Below, in pieces: positions 36,607-45,448 of a stretch of 57,807 nucleotides of DNA. Both the position numbers and the translations under genes were made by a program. Location: NCBI GenBank assembly GCA_025056735.1, contig JANWVR010000006.1:1-57807 (forward strand), in the 5' to 3' direction. Each line of letters begins with the position of its first letter. The first letter of the stretch is position 1. The notes beneath the pieces are model-generated. The model was not told the origin of the DNA. It made no database searches and was given only the letters and a program-made list of their open reading frames with translations. This DNA comes from Saprospiraceae bacterium. GTDB taxonomy: Bacteria > Bacteroidota > Bacteroidia > Chitinophagales > Saprospiraceae.

Positions 36607-37226
36607 GGCAGGCAGTACTTTTTTCCATAGCGCTCGCTGGATGCCTGAGCAGTGTGTTGCCGGCCCAAAGCCTGCGTACAGGCCAACGACTTTACCAGGA
36701 AGGCCAGTATACCCGCGCAGAAGCGGAATTCCTCCGCGCCGGTGAAAACGACCCCATAGCGCTTTACAACGCGGGCAATGCAGCCTACCAGCAAGGGCGA
36801 TACGAGCGCGCGGCGCAGCTATTTCAGAAGGCAGCAGCCATATCTTCCGAAATACGCGCCGATGCCCTGTACAACGCGGGCAACGCTTACCTGCGCATGG
36901 GCAGCCCCGCCGAAGCCATCGAAGCCTACCGACGCAGCCTGCGCCTGCAGCCGGCGCAGCCCGATGCCAAGCGAAACCTGCAAATCGCCCTAAATCTGCT
37001 TCAACCCGAGGCGCCGCCACCACCTCCTCCCCCGCCGCCGCCACCGGGGCCATTTCTGGACCCACCGAGACCCTATCAGCCCCCTGAAACGCCGCGCACG
37101 CTCTCGGAGGCCGAAGCCAGACGCTGGCTTCAGGAAGCCATAGAGCCGGAAGAAGGCAAACACGCGCGCCGATACCGCTCGCTACCACCTCGCAACGAGA
37201 CCAGCCGCCAGCGAAAAGGGTGGTAA
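36603..37226 (+). CDS. batC: BatC-like tetratricopeptide-repeat protein
   Basis: The 207-residue protein has a signal sequence (to about residue 22), three TPR-type units at about 26-125 (LYNAGNAAYQQGRYERA, LYNAGNAYLRMGSPAEA) and a run of about eleven prolines. A conserved-looking RTLSEAEARRWLQEA segment follows before a basic tail. It overlaps the BatB-like gene by 4 bp. In Bacteroides the equivalent TPR protein is thought to act with BatA/BatB at the envelope. The usual larger BatD partner does not follow; a glycosyltransferase gene comes next. Confidence 0.72.
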   Translation: MRQAVLFSIALAGCLSSVLPAQSLRTGQRLYQEGQYTRAEAEFLRAGENDPIALYNAGNAAYQQGRYERAAQLFQKAAAISSEIRADALYNAGNAYLRMGSPAEAIEAYRRSLRLQPAQPDAKRNLQIALNLLQPEAPPPPPPPPPPPGPFLDPPRPYQPPETPRTLSEAEARRWLQEAIEPEEGKHARRYRSLPPRNETSRQRKGW

Positions 37227-37310
37227 AAAACGCCACCGCAGCGCCATTCCCCGCTCTGCCGCAATTACATGAACGGCCGAAATCCAGGAGAATTCGCCCG
37301 ATAAAAACCA

Positions 37311-37318
37311 TAGTTTTG
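37311..37318 (+). promoter_or_regulatory. Candidate -7 element (TAGTTTTG) for the TMTC-like gene
   Basis: TAGTTTTG fits TAnnTTTG and lies 25 bp before the ATG at 37344, a normal distance in this window. Confidence 0.5.
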
Positions 37319-37343
37319 CCCAGAAAATCTGCCGCTCGTTCTC

Positions 37344-39245
37344 ATGGCAAAACGCAAGAAAACACCAACGCCGACGCCCGTATCTCCGCGCCAGCAAGAT
37401 CCTTGGGATTGGGCAGGCGTAGCCTTAGCCGCGCTGGCTTTTGGCCTGTATGCCAATACGTTCGGACATGGCTACGCCTTGGACGACCCGCTGGCCATTA
37501 CCAAGAATGACCTCGTCCAGCGCGGCCTGTCGGCCATACCCGAGCTGTTCTTTCAGCACTACCGCGCCGGCACCGAAGGCGCTAACGCTTCAGCGCTGCT
37601 GTATCGCCCGCTGTCGCTCATCACTTTTGCCATAGAATGGAGCATAGCGCCTGGCAAGCCGTGGCTGGGCCATTTCGTGAATGCTCTCTGGTACGCCTTA
37701 ACGGCAGCGCTGGCCTTTGCTGCACTGCGACGGCTGTTGCGCGGCTATTCGGCCCTGTGGCCGGTAGCGGCAGTATTACTCTTTGCGGTACACCCCATCC
37801 ACACGGAAGCGGTGGCCAACATCAAAAGCCGCGACGAGCTCCTGTGCCTGTTTTTCTGCCTTGGGGCCCTGTACGCTTGGTTGCGCGCGCTGGAGCGCCC
37901 GTCAATGCTCTGGCACATACTTGCCTCAGGCAGCTACCTGCTGGCCCTGCTCTCGAAGGAGAGTGCCGTGGCGTTTTGGCCTGTGTTTCCGCTGGCGGCC
38001 TGGTGTTTTTGGGGCAAAACAGCCCGCCAAAGTCTGTTGAACGCACTGCCTTTGCTGGGGCCGGTAGTCGTCTTTCTGGCGCTGCGCGCGGTGGTCTTGA
38101 GCAAAGTTGCCAGCAACTTCGACATCAGCCCGATGGACAACCCCATCGTAGACGCCTCGAGCTGGGCCGAACACACCGCCACAGCCTTCGCCGTGCTGTG
38201 GAAATACCTGCGCCTGCTCCTTTTCCCAGAGCCGCTGCTGAGCGACTACTCCTACCGCCACCTGTCCGTCGTAGGCTGGAACAACGTCGAGGCCATCGCC
38301 GGCCTGCTGACCTATGGCGGGCTGTTGGCCCTCACCCTGTGGGGCCTCGCGCGCCGGCGCGCCTGGGCGTTTGCACCAGCGGCTTTCCTCACCAGCATGG
38401 CGCTGTACAGCCAGCTGATCATCGTCATCGGTACCCTACTGGGCGAGCGCCTGCTCTACACCCCCTCGCTGTGGTTCTCCGTAGGCATCGCCTGGGCCAT
38501 CTGGCGGCTTTTCGGAGTGCCATTAAAGGAAAAAATGGATTTGCCGAAGGCAAAAATAGCGCTCCCCGCCGCCCTGCTTGCCTTAATGGCGGTGCTGATA
38601 AGTTTGCAAACGCTGCGGCGCAATGCCGACTGGAAAGACAACCTGACCCTATTCCGCGCCGACGCCGCTAAAGCGCCGACCAGCGTGCGCCTCAACAACG
38701 GCGTGGGCAGCGAGGTGTACCAGTACCTGTCGAACCAGGACAGCCTGTCCGAAAACGAACGGGAAGCCTTGATAACAGAAATCGAACGCCATAGCCAGGC
38801 AGCGCTTTCGATAAAACCCAACCCGGTGTCGTTTCTCAACTTAGGTAACGCTGCAACAGCACGCAAACACTACGACGAAGCCGTGCGCTACTACGAGGAG
38901 GCCCTTCGCTTAGCGCCCAACTACGGCATCATCCGCATTAACTTAGCGCGCACCTATGCCGTCTGGGGGCGTGTGGAAGGGCGCCAAAACAACAACCTCA
39001 AGCGCTGCACCGAGCTGTTGGAAAAAGCCATCGAATACGGCAACCAGGACCCCGACGTCTTGCTCGACTTGGGCACAGCCTATGGAATGCTGGGCCATAA
39101 TGAAAAAGCAATTCAGTGGTTTGAGCAGGTTACCCAGCGCGATCCCGCCAATATTACCGCCTGGCGCAACTTATCCGTGGCCTACCGCGCCATCGGCGAC
39201 CTCGCCCGCGCCGAAGCCTGCGAGCGAAAGGCTGCTGGTCAATAA
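37344..39245 (+). CDS. TMTC-like GT-C membrane glycosyltransferase with C-terminal TPRs
   Basis: The 633-residue protein has about ten membrane helices over residues 25-425. The first large loop contains GYALDDPLAI, the acidic pair expected of GT-C mannosyltransferases, and further on HPIHTEAVANIKSRDEL, a hallmark of the DUF1736/TMTC family. Residues about 490-630 are TPRs (SFLNLGNAATARKHYDEA, LGTAYGMLGHNEKA). Family members transfer lipid-linked sugar to proteins on the non-cytoplasmic side. Sugar and acceptor are unknown here, though abundant exported Thr/Ser-rich repeat proteins would be obvious candidates. Confidence 0.82.
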   Translation: MAKRKKTPTPTPVSPRQQDPWDWAGVALAALAFGLYANTFGHGYALDDPLAITKNDLVQRGLSAIPELFFQHYRAGTEGANASALLYRPLSLITFAIEWSIAPGKPWLGHFVNALWYALTAALAFAALRRLLRGYSALWPVAAVLLFAVHPIHTEAVANIKSRDELLCLFFCLGALYAWLRALERPSMLWHILASGSYLLALLSKESAVAFWPVFPLAAWCFWGKTARQSLLNALPLLGPVVVFLALRAVVLSKVASNFDISPMDNPIVDASSWAEHTATAFAVLWKYLRLLLFPEPLLSDYSYRHLSVVGWNNVEAIAGLLTYGGLLALTLWGLARRRAWAFAPAAFLTSMALYSQLIIVIGTLLGERLLYTPSLWFSVGIAWAIWRLFGVPLKEKMDLPKAKIALPAALLALMAVLISLQTLRRNADWKDNLTLFRADAAKAPTSVRLNNGVGSEVYQYLSNQDSLSENEREALITEIERHSQAALSIKPNPVSFLNLGNAATARKHYDEAVRYYEEALRLAPNYGIIRINLARTYAVWGRVEGRQNNNLKRCTELLEKAIEYGNQDPDVLLDLGTAYGMLGHNEKAIQWFEQVTQRDPANITAWRNLSVAYRAIGDLARAEACERKAAGQ

Positions 39246-39449
39246 AAAGAGAGGCTCCTCCTCCCATTTGCTGAGTTAAAAAATGATGTTACGCACAGGT
39301 TAGATGGAGTGTCTTGTCAGCGTTCAACCTGCCAGCCCAGTTCTTTTCTACCAGACGCTTCGTTCTTCGGGCAAATGTGCCATGTTTTATTCGAGCACAA
39401 AGGCATGCCGCCTGGCTGCCTCCTCCAATTGCGGAAGCGCGGGGCGGTT

Positions 39450-40745
39450 TTATTCGTTGGTGAAAACCTTCCCGGCTCGCATCACTGCGGCGACGCGCTC
39501 GAAGGCGCGGATGTTGTCCAACGGATTTTCCGGTACAGCCACTAAATCGGCGGCGAACCCGGGGGCGATGCGTCCGATTTCATTTTCTAAGCCCAGCAGT
39601 TGGGCGGCATTCACGGTGGCGGCGCGCAGGATGTCCCAGGGTTTCATGCCAGCCTGGGCCATGTAATGGAACTCCAGCGCATTTTTACCATGGGGGAAGA
39701 CGCCCGCGTCGGTGCCGAAGGCAATGTTGACCCCGGCGCGGTAGGCGCGCCCTAAAGTTTCCATGACGGTTGGGCCGATGTCGAAGGCTTTTCGGCGGAC
39801 GACTTCAGGGAAGAAGCCCTGGGCGCGTCGGGCGCTGTCGCTGACCGCCCACCCGGCCGTGAGGGTGGGCACATACCAGGTGCCGGCTGCTTTCATTTGA
39901 GCAATGGTCTGGTCGCTCATGAAAGTGCCGTGTTCGATGCTGTGCACTCCGGCGGCGATGGCCCGGCGGGCGCCCTCGTCGCCGTGGGCGTGGGCGGCTA
40001 CGCGGACGCCGAGGTCTTGGGCTGTGCGCACAATGGCGACCAACTCGTCTTCGGCGTAGTGGGGCAGGCGACCATCGCGGGCCAGGCTAAGCACGCCGCC
40101 GGTGGCAGTTACTTTGATGAGGTCGGCCCCGCGGCGCACCTGGTGGCGCACGGCAGCCCGGCAGGCATCGGGGCCATTAGCAATGCCGTCTTCGACCCCG
40201 GGCGGCGGGTCGAACAGGTCGGAGCGCGCGCCCGTGGTGTAGTCGCCGTGGCCGCCGGTAATGCTGATGGATTTGCCGGCCGTCAGGATGCGCGGGCCGG
40301 GTATCCAGCCTTGCTGCACGGCGTTGCGTATGGCTATGTTGGCGCCGCGCCCGCCCAGATCGCGCACCGTGGTGAAGCCAGCGCGCAGCGTGCGCTCGGC
40401 GTACACGACACCGCGAATGGCGGATTCGGTGTCGTTGAGGGTATAGCGGTCAGAGTACGTAGTGCGGCTTTGCTCCGACTCGATGTGCACGTGGCAATCA
40501 ATGAGGCCGGGCAGCACGGTGTAGTTTTTCCAATCCACTATCTCTGCGCCCGCAGATGGGCGCGAGTAGCCCGCCTCAAGGCGCACGATACGGTCGCCCT
40601 CGACGACGATAGTCATTTGGGTGAGCACGCGCTCGTCGGTCATGGTAAACAGGCGCCCACAGTGCACGTAGCGCGTTTGAGCAGAGGCCAGGGCGGCCCA
40701 GAACAGGGCCAGCAGGAGATGCAGTCGTGAAAGGGAAAACTTCAT
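39450..40745 (-). CDS. Exported metal-dependent amidohydrolase (imidazolonepropionase/prolidase-like)
   Basis: The 431-residue protein has a signal peptide (ending ASAQ) and the amidohydrolase TIM-barrel ligands: H85 and H87 in DCHVHIES, the lysine in ADLIKVTATGG that is carbamylated in the family, histidines in VAAHAHGDEGA and HSIEHGTF, and the Asp in FGTDAGVFPHG. Members with this pattern hydrolyse peptides (Xaa-Pro, isoaspartyl) or cyclic amides. The ATG overlaps the end of pcm by 4 bp. The pairing with an isoaspartyl methyltransferase makes a repair or peptide-recycling link conceivable, but the substrate is not determinable. Confidence 0.88.
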   Translation of the reverse strand: MKFSLSRLHLLLALFWAALASAQTRYVHCGRLFTMTDERVLTQMTIVVEGDRIVRLEAGYSRPSAGAEIVDWKNYTVLPGLIDCHVHIESEQSRTTYSDRYTLNDTESAIRGVVYAERTLRAGFTTVRDLGGRGANIAIRNAVQQGWIPGPRILTAGKSISITGGHGDYTTGARSDLFDPPPGVEDGIANGPDACRAAVRHQVRRGADLIKVTATGGVLSLARDGRLPHYAEDELVAIVRTAQDLGVRVAAHAHGDEGARRAIAAGVHSIEHGTFMSDQTIAQMKAAGTWYVPTLTAGWAVSDSARRAQGFFPEVVRRKAFDIGPTVMETLGRAYRAGVNIAFGTDAGVFPHGKNALEFHYMAQAGMKPWDILRAATVNAAQLLGLENEIGRIAPGFAADLVAVPENPLDNIRAFERVAAVMRAGKVFTNE

Positions 40746-41401
40746 GTGCCTTCGTCTTTTTTGTGAACGCCTTCAAGAAAAGGTACGAAGCGAAAGGCTT
40801 CAAATACTTCGTCGCGGTATTCGGTTTCGGAAAGGCGGGTCAGGCGGTGCATGTACTGCACTTCTTCGCCGACAGGGATGACTAAGCGGCCTCCGATGGC
40901 GAGCTGTTGGCGCAGCGGCTCGGGCACGATAGGCGCTCCAGCTGTTACGATGATGCCGTTGTAGGGAGCATGTTCAGGTAAGCCGCCGAAGCCGTCGCGC
41001 CAGAAGCAGCGTACGTTTCGGACACCCATTTCGGCAAGAAGCGCTTTGGCGCGCAGGTAGAGCGCCTCCTGCCGCTCCAAGGTGTAAACGCGCGCTCCCA
41101 GAGCGGCCAGAATGGCCGCCTGATAGCCCGAACCGGTACCGATTTCGAGGATGCGGTCGTTGGGTTTCACCTGCAGAAGCGCCGTCATGTACGCCACCGT
41201 GAAGGGCTGCGAAATCGTCTGCTTGTGACCAATAGGGAAGGGCTTGTCTTCGTAGGCGTGCTCTTCAAAGGCTTTGTCCAGAAAAAAATGGCGCGGTACG
41301 GCCATCATAGCAGCCAGCACCGCCTCGTCGGCGATGCCGCGTTGGCGCAGGGCGTCTATCATGCGTTTGCGCAAGCCTTTGTGCCGGTAAGTATCTTTCA
41401 T
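40742..41401 (-). CDS. pcm: Protein-L-isoaspartate O-methyltransferase
   Basis: The 219-residue SAM-dependent methyltransferase has motif I ILEIGTGSGYQAA, the family block GHKQTISQPFTVAYM and the C-terminal GGRLVIPVG. It methylates isoaspartyl residues so that damaged proteins can be repaired. I chose ATG 41401 (MKDTYRHKGLRKRM) over a TTG at 41446 because a TAACTTTG -7 element covers 41444-41451. The gene is translationally coupled to the amidohydrolase (4-bp ATGA overlap). Confidence 0.93.
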   Translation of the reverse strand: MKDTYRHKGLRKRMIDALRQRGIADEAVLAAMMAVPRHFFLDKAFEEHAYEDKPFPIGHKQTISQPFTVAYMTALLQVKPNDRILEIGTGSGYQAAILAALGARVYTLERQEALYLRAKALLAEMGVRNVRCFWRDGFGGLPEHAPYNGIIVTAGAPIVPEPLRQQLAIGGRLVIPVGEEVQYMHRLTRLSETEYRDEVFEAFRFVPFLEGVHKKDEGT

Positions 41402-41443
41402 GGCGGGTGTCGTTGCGGCGGCAGAGCCGTCCGAACGGCGGCT

Positions 41444-41451
41444 CAAAGTTA
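41444..41451 (-). promoter_or_regulatory. Candidate -7 element (TAACTTTG) for pcm
   Basis: TAACTTTG on the minus strand fits TAnnTTTG and lies 42 bp before the preferred ATG. It excludes the upstream TTG start. Confidence 0.5.
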
Positions 41452-41633
41452 GGTCAGCGATGCGCTTCAGCGAAATGCGCCATCGTTGGTGGCGCTTCTA
41501 CCTGTGACTTGTTAGCATTCTGCCGTCTTATAGTCGGTTTGTGGGAAAATACTCCGCCGTTTCGGGCCTTTTTCGTCTCTTTGCAGCCGTAAATCAGTAG
41601 TATTTTTCACGAACAAACCTTCTCACCTCAGTC

Positions 41634-42236
41634 TTGACGGAAGCAGTCTCATCCTCCTCTGCTGGAGCGCAACCCTCGGATGCTGAGTTGGTCGCCCGCT
41701 ATTTGGTCGAACAGAATCCGTATTATTTTACGCTGCTGTATCGGCGCTATGCGAGCAAGGTGTACGCTAAATGCCTTTCAATGTTGGCCAACGAAGCCCA
41801 GGCGCGCGACGCCGTCCAGGATATTTTCATCAAAGTGTTTTTGAACCTGTCTCGCTTCAACGAGAAATCCGCGTTTTCAACATGGCTGTACTCGATTACG
41901 TACAACTACTGCATTGACCTCATCCGGCGCAAGAAGAACATGCCGGTGCTGTTGGCCGACGACGTGAGCCGCGTGAGCGATGAGCCAATGCCAGAAGTGC
42001 CCGATAGCGTGCTGCTGGAAATGAAGCAAGAGCGCTTAGATGCCGTGCTCAAGCATCTTTCGGAAGGCGATCGCATCGTGTTGCTAATGAAGTACATGGA
42101 CGATATGTCTATCAAAGAGATGGCCGATTTTTTTAACAAAACGGAGAGCGCTATTAAGATGCAAATCATGCGGGCTAAGATTCGTGCGCAAGCGGTTTAC
42201 CACCAATTGTATGGCCATGACCCGTTAGTATCTTGA
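41634..42236 (+). CDS. ECF-type RNA polymerase sigma factor
   Basis: The 200-residue sigma-70 family protein has region 2 at about 25-95 (YYFTLLYRRYASKVY, DAVQDIFIKVF, FSTWLYSITYNYCIDLIRR) and region 4 at about 140-190 (LPEGDRI-like, MSIKEMADFFNKTESAIKMQ). It uses a TTG start: no in-frame ATG or GTG exists between the upstream stop and region 2. Such factors control envelope or stress regulons through a linked anti-sigma protein. No classical transmembrane anti-sigma factor is adjacent. Two small proteins (42273-42536 and 45449-45685) are the nearest candidates. Confidence 0.92.
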   Translation: MTEAVSSSSAGAQPSDAELVARYLVEQNPYYFTLLYRRYASKVYAKCLSMLANEAQARDAVQDIFIKVFLNLSRFNEKSAFSTWLYSITYNYCIDLIRRKKNMPVLLADDVSRVSDEPMPEVPDSVLLEMKQERLDAVLKHLSEGDRIVLLMKYMDDMSIKEMADFFNKTESAIKMQIMRAKIRAQAVYHQLYGHDPLVS

Positions 42237-42272
42237 ACGTTCCCAACCGATTTAATCACCTTTTTTTTGCTT

Positions 42273-42536
42273 ATGAGCGAATTCAACGCCTTCAAGAGAT
42301 TGGAACACGAGTGGATGTCGCAGCTGCCGCCGGAGCTGGAGTTTCAGGTAAGCAGCCAGGTGCGCAGTGCTGCGGCGGCTGGTCGTGTAGCGGATATTTT
42401 CTTGCCCTGCGCGTTGCGTACGGCAGCCCACTTGGTAGGTGGCGGCGCGCCAGGGAAGTACTCCTGCCTTCCGCCGGGCAGGGGCATAATGGGCGACGCG
42501 CTGCCCGATTGGCGGCGCCCGCCCGGGCGTTTTTAA
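42273..42536 (+). CDS. Small uncharacterised protein downstream of the sigma factor
   Basis: The 87-residue ORF starts 36 bp after the sigma-factor stop. The first 55 residues look like a real amphipathic protein (FKRLEHEWMSQLPPELEFQV, AAAGRVADIFLPCALRTAA). The tail is Gly/Pro/Arg-rich and may be poorly constrained. It has no signal peptide or clear membrane helix. Position suggests co-expression with the sigma factor and perhaps control of it. Coding status rests on context and amino-acid pattern only. Confidence 0.55.
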   Translation: MSEFNAFKRLEHEWMSQLPPELEFQVSSQVRSAAAAGRVADIFLPCALRTAAHLVGGGAPGKYSCLPPGRGIMGDALPDWRRPPGRF

Positions 42537-42605
42537 TCCTTCGCGCCATCCTTTTTTTCTTTTTACTCCTCCTTCTCTTCCTCTTTGTTGCCTTTCAGCG
42601 TATTT

Positions 42606-43478
42606 ATGGATTTTTTAGATAAAATCAAAAACGGCGTACTCACGGAGTTGATAGCCCGCTTTTCGGAGGCGGCGCCTAAGTTGCTTTTTGCCCTTCTCAT
42701 CCTACTCATAGGTCGGGTCATCGCGGGGTTGCTCCGTCGGTTGGTGCAACGGGTGCTGGCCTTAGCAGGCATTGATCGCTTAGCCGAACGCCTCAACGAC
42801 ATTGATTTAGTACAGCGCTCGGGAATGCGCATCACCCTTTCGGCAGTGGCGGGCCAGATGATTTTCTATTTGCTCATGCTGGCCTTTGTGATTTTTGCTA
42901 CTGACGTGCTGGGCATTCCGGCCATTACCGACATGGTTCGCGACTTGATTGACTACCTGCCAGCGCTGTTTTCGGCCTTTGTGCTTTTCCTGTTGGGCCT
43001 TTTTCTGGCCGATATGATCCGCGGCGTCGTTCAGGCAGCCTGCCAGAGCATGGGCATTCCCTCGGCCCGCTTGATAGGGACGGCGGTTTTTTATTTCCTC
43101 TTTATCACAGTGGCGGTCAGTGCTTTAGCGCAGGCGAAAATCAACACCGGTTTTATTGCCTCCAACCTGACGGTCATTGTAGGCGCTTTGGCGTTTGCTT
43201 TTGCGGTAGGTTATGGCTTAGCTGCGCGCGATCTGGTGGCCAATTACATCGCTAGCCACTACAACCGCGATAAGGTGCAGGTAGGGCAAGAGGTGCGTCT
43301 TGCTGGCGTACGCGGAAAGGTGGTGCACATGGACGCTACGTCGCTCATCCTGCAGACGCCAGACAGGGCCATCATCGTGCCCATGAGCAAGATGATGACC
43401 GAAAAGGTGGAAATCTTCTACCCGGACGGACAGGAAGAGAACCTGCTGCCGCCTGAAAGCACGGCTTCTGACGAGTAA
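42606..43478 (+). CDS. MscS-family mechanosensitive ion channel
   Basis: The 290-residue protein starts at ATG 42606 (MDFLDKIKNGVLTE). It has an N-terminal conserved TM helix (about 22-42), further helices at about 80-105, 110-135 and 155-180, the Gly/Ala-rich pore helix (GALAFAFAVGYGLAARDLV) and a small cytoplasmic beta domain (VRLAGVRGKVVHMDATSLIL). MscS channels release solutes during hypo-osmotic shock. This short version has the extra TM-helix repeat found in many Bacteroidota homologues. It precedes the DUF3078 gene by 28 bp. Confidence 0.87.
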   Translation: MDFLDKIKNGVLTELIARFSEAAPKLLFALLILLIGRVIAGLLRRLVQRVLALAGIDRLAERLNDIDLVQRSGMRITLSAVAGQMIFYLLMLAFVIFATDVLGIPAITDMVRDLIDYLPALFSAFVLFLLGLFLADMIRGVVQAACQSMGIPSARLIGTAVFYFLFITVAVSALAQAKINTGFIASNLTVIVGALAFAFAVGYGLAARDLVANYIASHYNRDKVQVGQEVRLAGVRGKVVHMDATSLILQTPDRAIIVPMSKMMTEKVEIFYPDGQEENLLPPESTASDE

Positions 43479-43506
43479 AACTGCAAACAAAATCCTCGTT
43501 TCGATT

Positions 43507-44508
43507 ATGCGCATTTTAGCTACTCTTTTTGCCTTCGCGCTTGCTGTGGCAAGCTCGCTTCATGCTCAAGATGCCGCCTCTGCTGCGGCCAAAGACACCA
43601 CCTGGCGCTTTCGCGGCGGTCTGGGCTTCGACCTTAGCGGCCTGGGCATCATCAACCCGCGCGTAGGCGCGGGCACCAATCGCCTGACTGTGGGCGGCTT
43701 AGGCACTTTCTCCGCCGACCGTATTGCTCAGCGTTCGTTCTGGAAAAACCAGCTGGCACTCCAGCTGGTGCTCCAGCAGCAAGGGCGTACCTCGCCTACA
43801 CAGCCTACCGGATTTCTGAAAAACTTGGACATCCTGCGCCTGACCTCCACCTACGGCCACAAAGTGGGTGGGGGCGATAAGTGGTTCGTCTCGGCCGACC
43901 TGCTGGCTCAATCGCAATTGCTCCCTACCTACCGGAGCAACTATCTGCGCGCTACCCAGATTGACGGCAAAGCGGACCGCATCGTAGCCAATTTCCTATC
44001 GCCGCTCATCGTGCAGTTTTCGCCCGGCATCACCTTCAAGCCCAATCAGCACCTCAGCTTCCAGTACTCGCCCGCAGCAGTGCGTTTCATCTATGTGGCA
44101 GACGACTCGCTGGCTATTCTGGATATCCACGGCAACGAGGTAACAAGAGATGCCCAGGGAAATATCATCGAGTACAACAACTATTTCCTCGGCTTAGGCT
44201 CGGAGTTGGTGGGCCGCTATGAGAACAAGTATTTCAAAGACCGCTTGGCTGTAACCAGCTCGCTGCGCCTGTTTTCCAACTACCTCGACCAGCCGCAGAA
44301 TATGGTGGTGCTGTTTACGAATAACTTCAGCATTCAGCTGTTCAAAGGCCTGTCGCTCGATCTGCTGGGCGAGGCATTCTACGATCCGAACCTGAAGATG
44401 ATCATTGATGCCAACAAGAACCGCATTTACGGCGACGACGGCGATCGGCTGGCGCCGGCTACGCAGCTCACCGGCGCGTTCATGCTCAAATACAGCATGA
44501 TTTTCTGA
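43507..44508 (+). CDS. DUF3078 family outer-membrane-like protein
   Basis: The 333-residue protein has a signal peptide (MRILATLFAFALAVASSLHAQ), then WRFRGGLGFDLSGLGIINPR and long alternating beta-strands ending in a terminal aromatic residue (LKYSMIF). This fits DUF3078, a probable outer-membrane barrel family of Bacteroidota with unknown function. Its stop overlaps the phosphatase start by one base (TGATG), so the two are translationally coupled. Confidence 0.87.
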   Translation: MRILATLFAFALAVASSLHAQDAASAAAKDTTWRFRGGLGFDLSGLGIINPRVGAGTNRLTVGGLGTFSADRIAQRSFWKNQLALQLVLQQQGRTSPTQPTGFLKNLDILRLTSTYGHKVGGGDKWFVSADLLAQSQLLPTYRSNYLRATQIDGKADRIVANFLSPLIVQFSPGITFKPNQHLSFQYSPAAVRFIYVADDSLAILDIHGNEVTRDAQGNIIEYNNYFLGLGSELVGRYENKYFKDRLAVTSSLRLFSNYLDQPQNMVVLFTNNFSIQLFKGLSLDLLGEAFYDPNLKMIIDANKNRIYGDDGDRLAPATQLTGAFMLKYSMIF

Positions 44509-44969
44509 TGCGCATCCTCATGGTTTGCCTGGGCAACATTTGCCGCAGCCCGCTGGCAGAGGGCATCCTGAAGCACAAAGCTCGTCAACAAGGGTTAGAC
44601 TGGTTCGTGGACAGTGCCGGCACCGGCGCCTGGCATGTAGGCGAATTGCCCGATCCGCGTTCCATTGATGTAGCGCGCCGCTTTGGTATTGACATCACCG
44701 ACCAGCGCGCACGCCAGATACGCCCCGACGACTTCGAGCGCTTCGACCTCATTTTTGCCATGGACCGGCAAAACCTGCGACATATGGGCCAGATGGCCAA
44801 CCGCTCGGAGCATCGGCAAAAAATCCGGCTCTTGCTCGATGTCCTCTATCCTGGCCAGGAGCAAGAAGTGCCCGATCCTTACTATGGTGGCCCGGAAGGC
44901 TTCGAACAGGTCTTTCGCTTAGTGGAAGCCGCCTGCGACCGGATACTGGTCGAGTACGGGCGTTTTTAG
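44508..44969 (+). CDS. Low-molecular-weight protein-tyrosine phosphatase
   Basis: The 153-residue enzyme has the P-loop CLGNICRS at residues 7-14 (CX5R with C7 nucleophile and R13) and the general-acid loop VPDPYYGG. It dephosphorylates tyrosine residues in the cytoplasm; in bacteria this often concerns capsule or exopolysaccharide kinases. No tyrosine kinase is nearby. It is coupled to the DUF3078 gene. A 15-bp hairpin follows 27 bp after the stop. Confidence 0.94.
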   Translation: MRILMVCLGNICRSPLAEGILKHKARQQGLDWFVDSAGTGAWHVGELPDPRSIDVARRFGIDITDQRARQIRPDDFERFDLIFAMDRQNLRHMGQMANRSEHRQKIRLLLDVLYPGQEQEVPDPYYGGPEGFEQVFRLVEAACDRILVEYGRF

Positions 44970-45448
44970 GAAAGAGTTATCGAACACCCTCACATCCACC
45001 GCCCTGAGCAGCGCCCTGTTGCTCGGGGCGGTGGCATATACAGCGTACGGCCCTGCCCTGCGCTCCTTGCACAAAGTCAACGACTGTAATTGGCGTACAC
45101 TAACCTCTCGCGGTACCTTTTAAGCGCGCAAGCCCGATTTTATTCTATCGGCGAAGGCTTTTACCCGCTCTTGGAGCGCCGCGCTGTAATTAGCCTCAGT
45201 TATTCTGGTCTTCTCGCTCGTAGCGTCTTTCGGGCGTACGTAGTCTCTGAAGAAGGCGCCTCCTCAACGTTTATGAGCCAATGAACGAGATGGCGGTTGG
45301 CTTGTTTGAGGGAGCGGTCTGCGTGGAAAAAGATGCGCTAAGTGTTAAAAAATAAAATTTGCTTAGAAGGCACATACTATTTGCGTCTTTGGTCTTGTTT
45401 AAAGGGCGGTTTTCAGGCAATCACATTTCACCTTTGAATTTCTCGCTT
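44970..45448. other. 479-bp non-coding stretch
   Basis: This gap separates the phosphatase from the next small gene. It holds one strong hairpin (44996-45034) and an AT-rich stretch before 45449 where a promoter may sit (ACTATTTGCGTCTTTGG region). The only sizeable ORF (45090-45284, TTG start) has no protein-like features. I see no RNA gene. Confidence 0.6.
44996..45034 (+). other. Strong 15-bp inverted repeat after the phosphatase gene
   Basis: Arms at 44996-45010 and 45020-45034 pair over 15 bp with a single G-T wobble around a 9-nt loop. There is no T-run on either side, so it is not a standard intrinsic terminator. It could stabilise the 3' end of the mRNA or belong to a small RNA. Confidence 0.6.

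Noticed and set aside
36217-37311. A 364-codon minus-strand frame opposite batB/batC
   Set aside because: It opposes two overlapping genes with clear VWA and TPR domains and shows no motif of its own.
45090-45284. A 64-codon ORF in the non-coding gap after the phosphatase
   Set aside because: It has a TTG start and no hydrophobic, repeat or motif pattern, and sits in a region with no promoter-like element before it.
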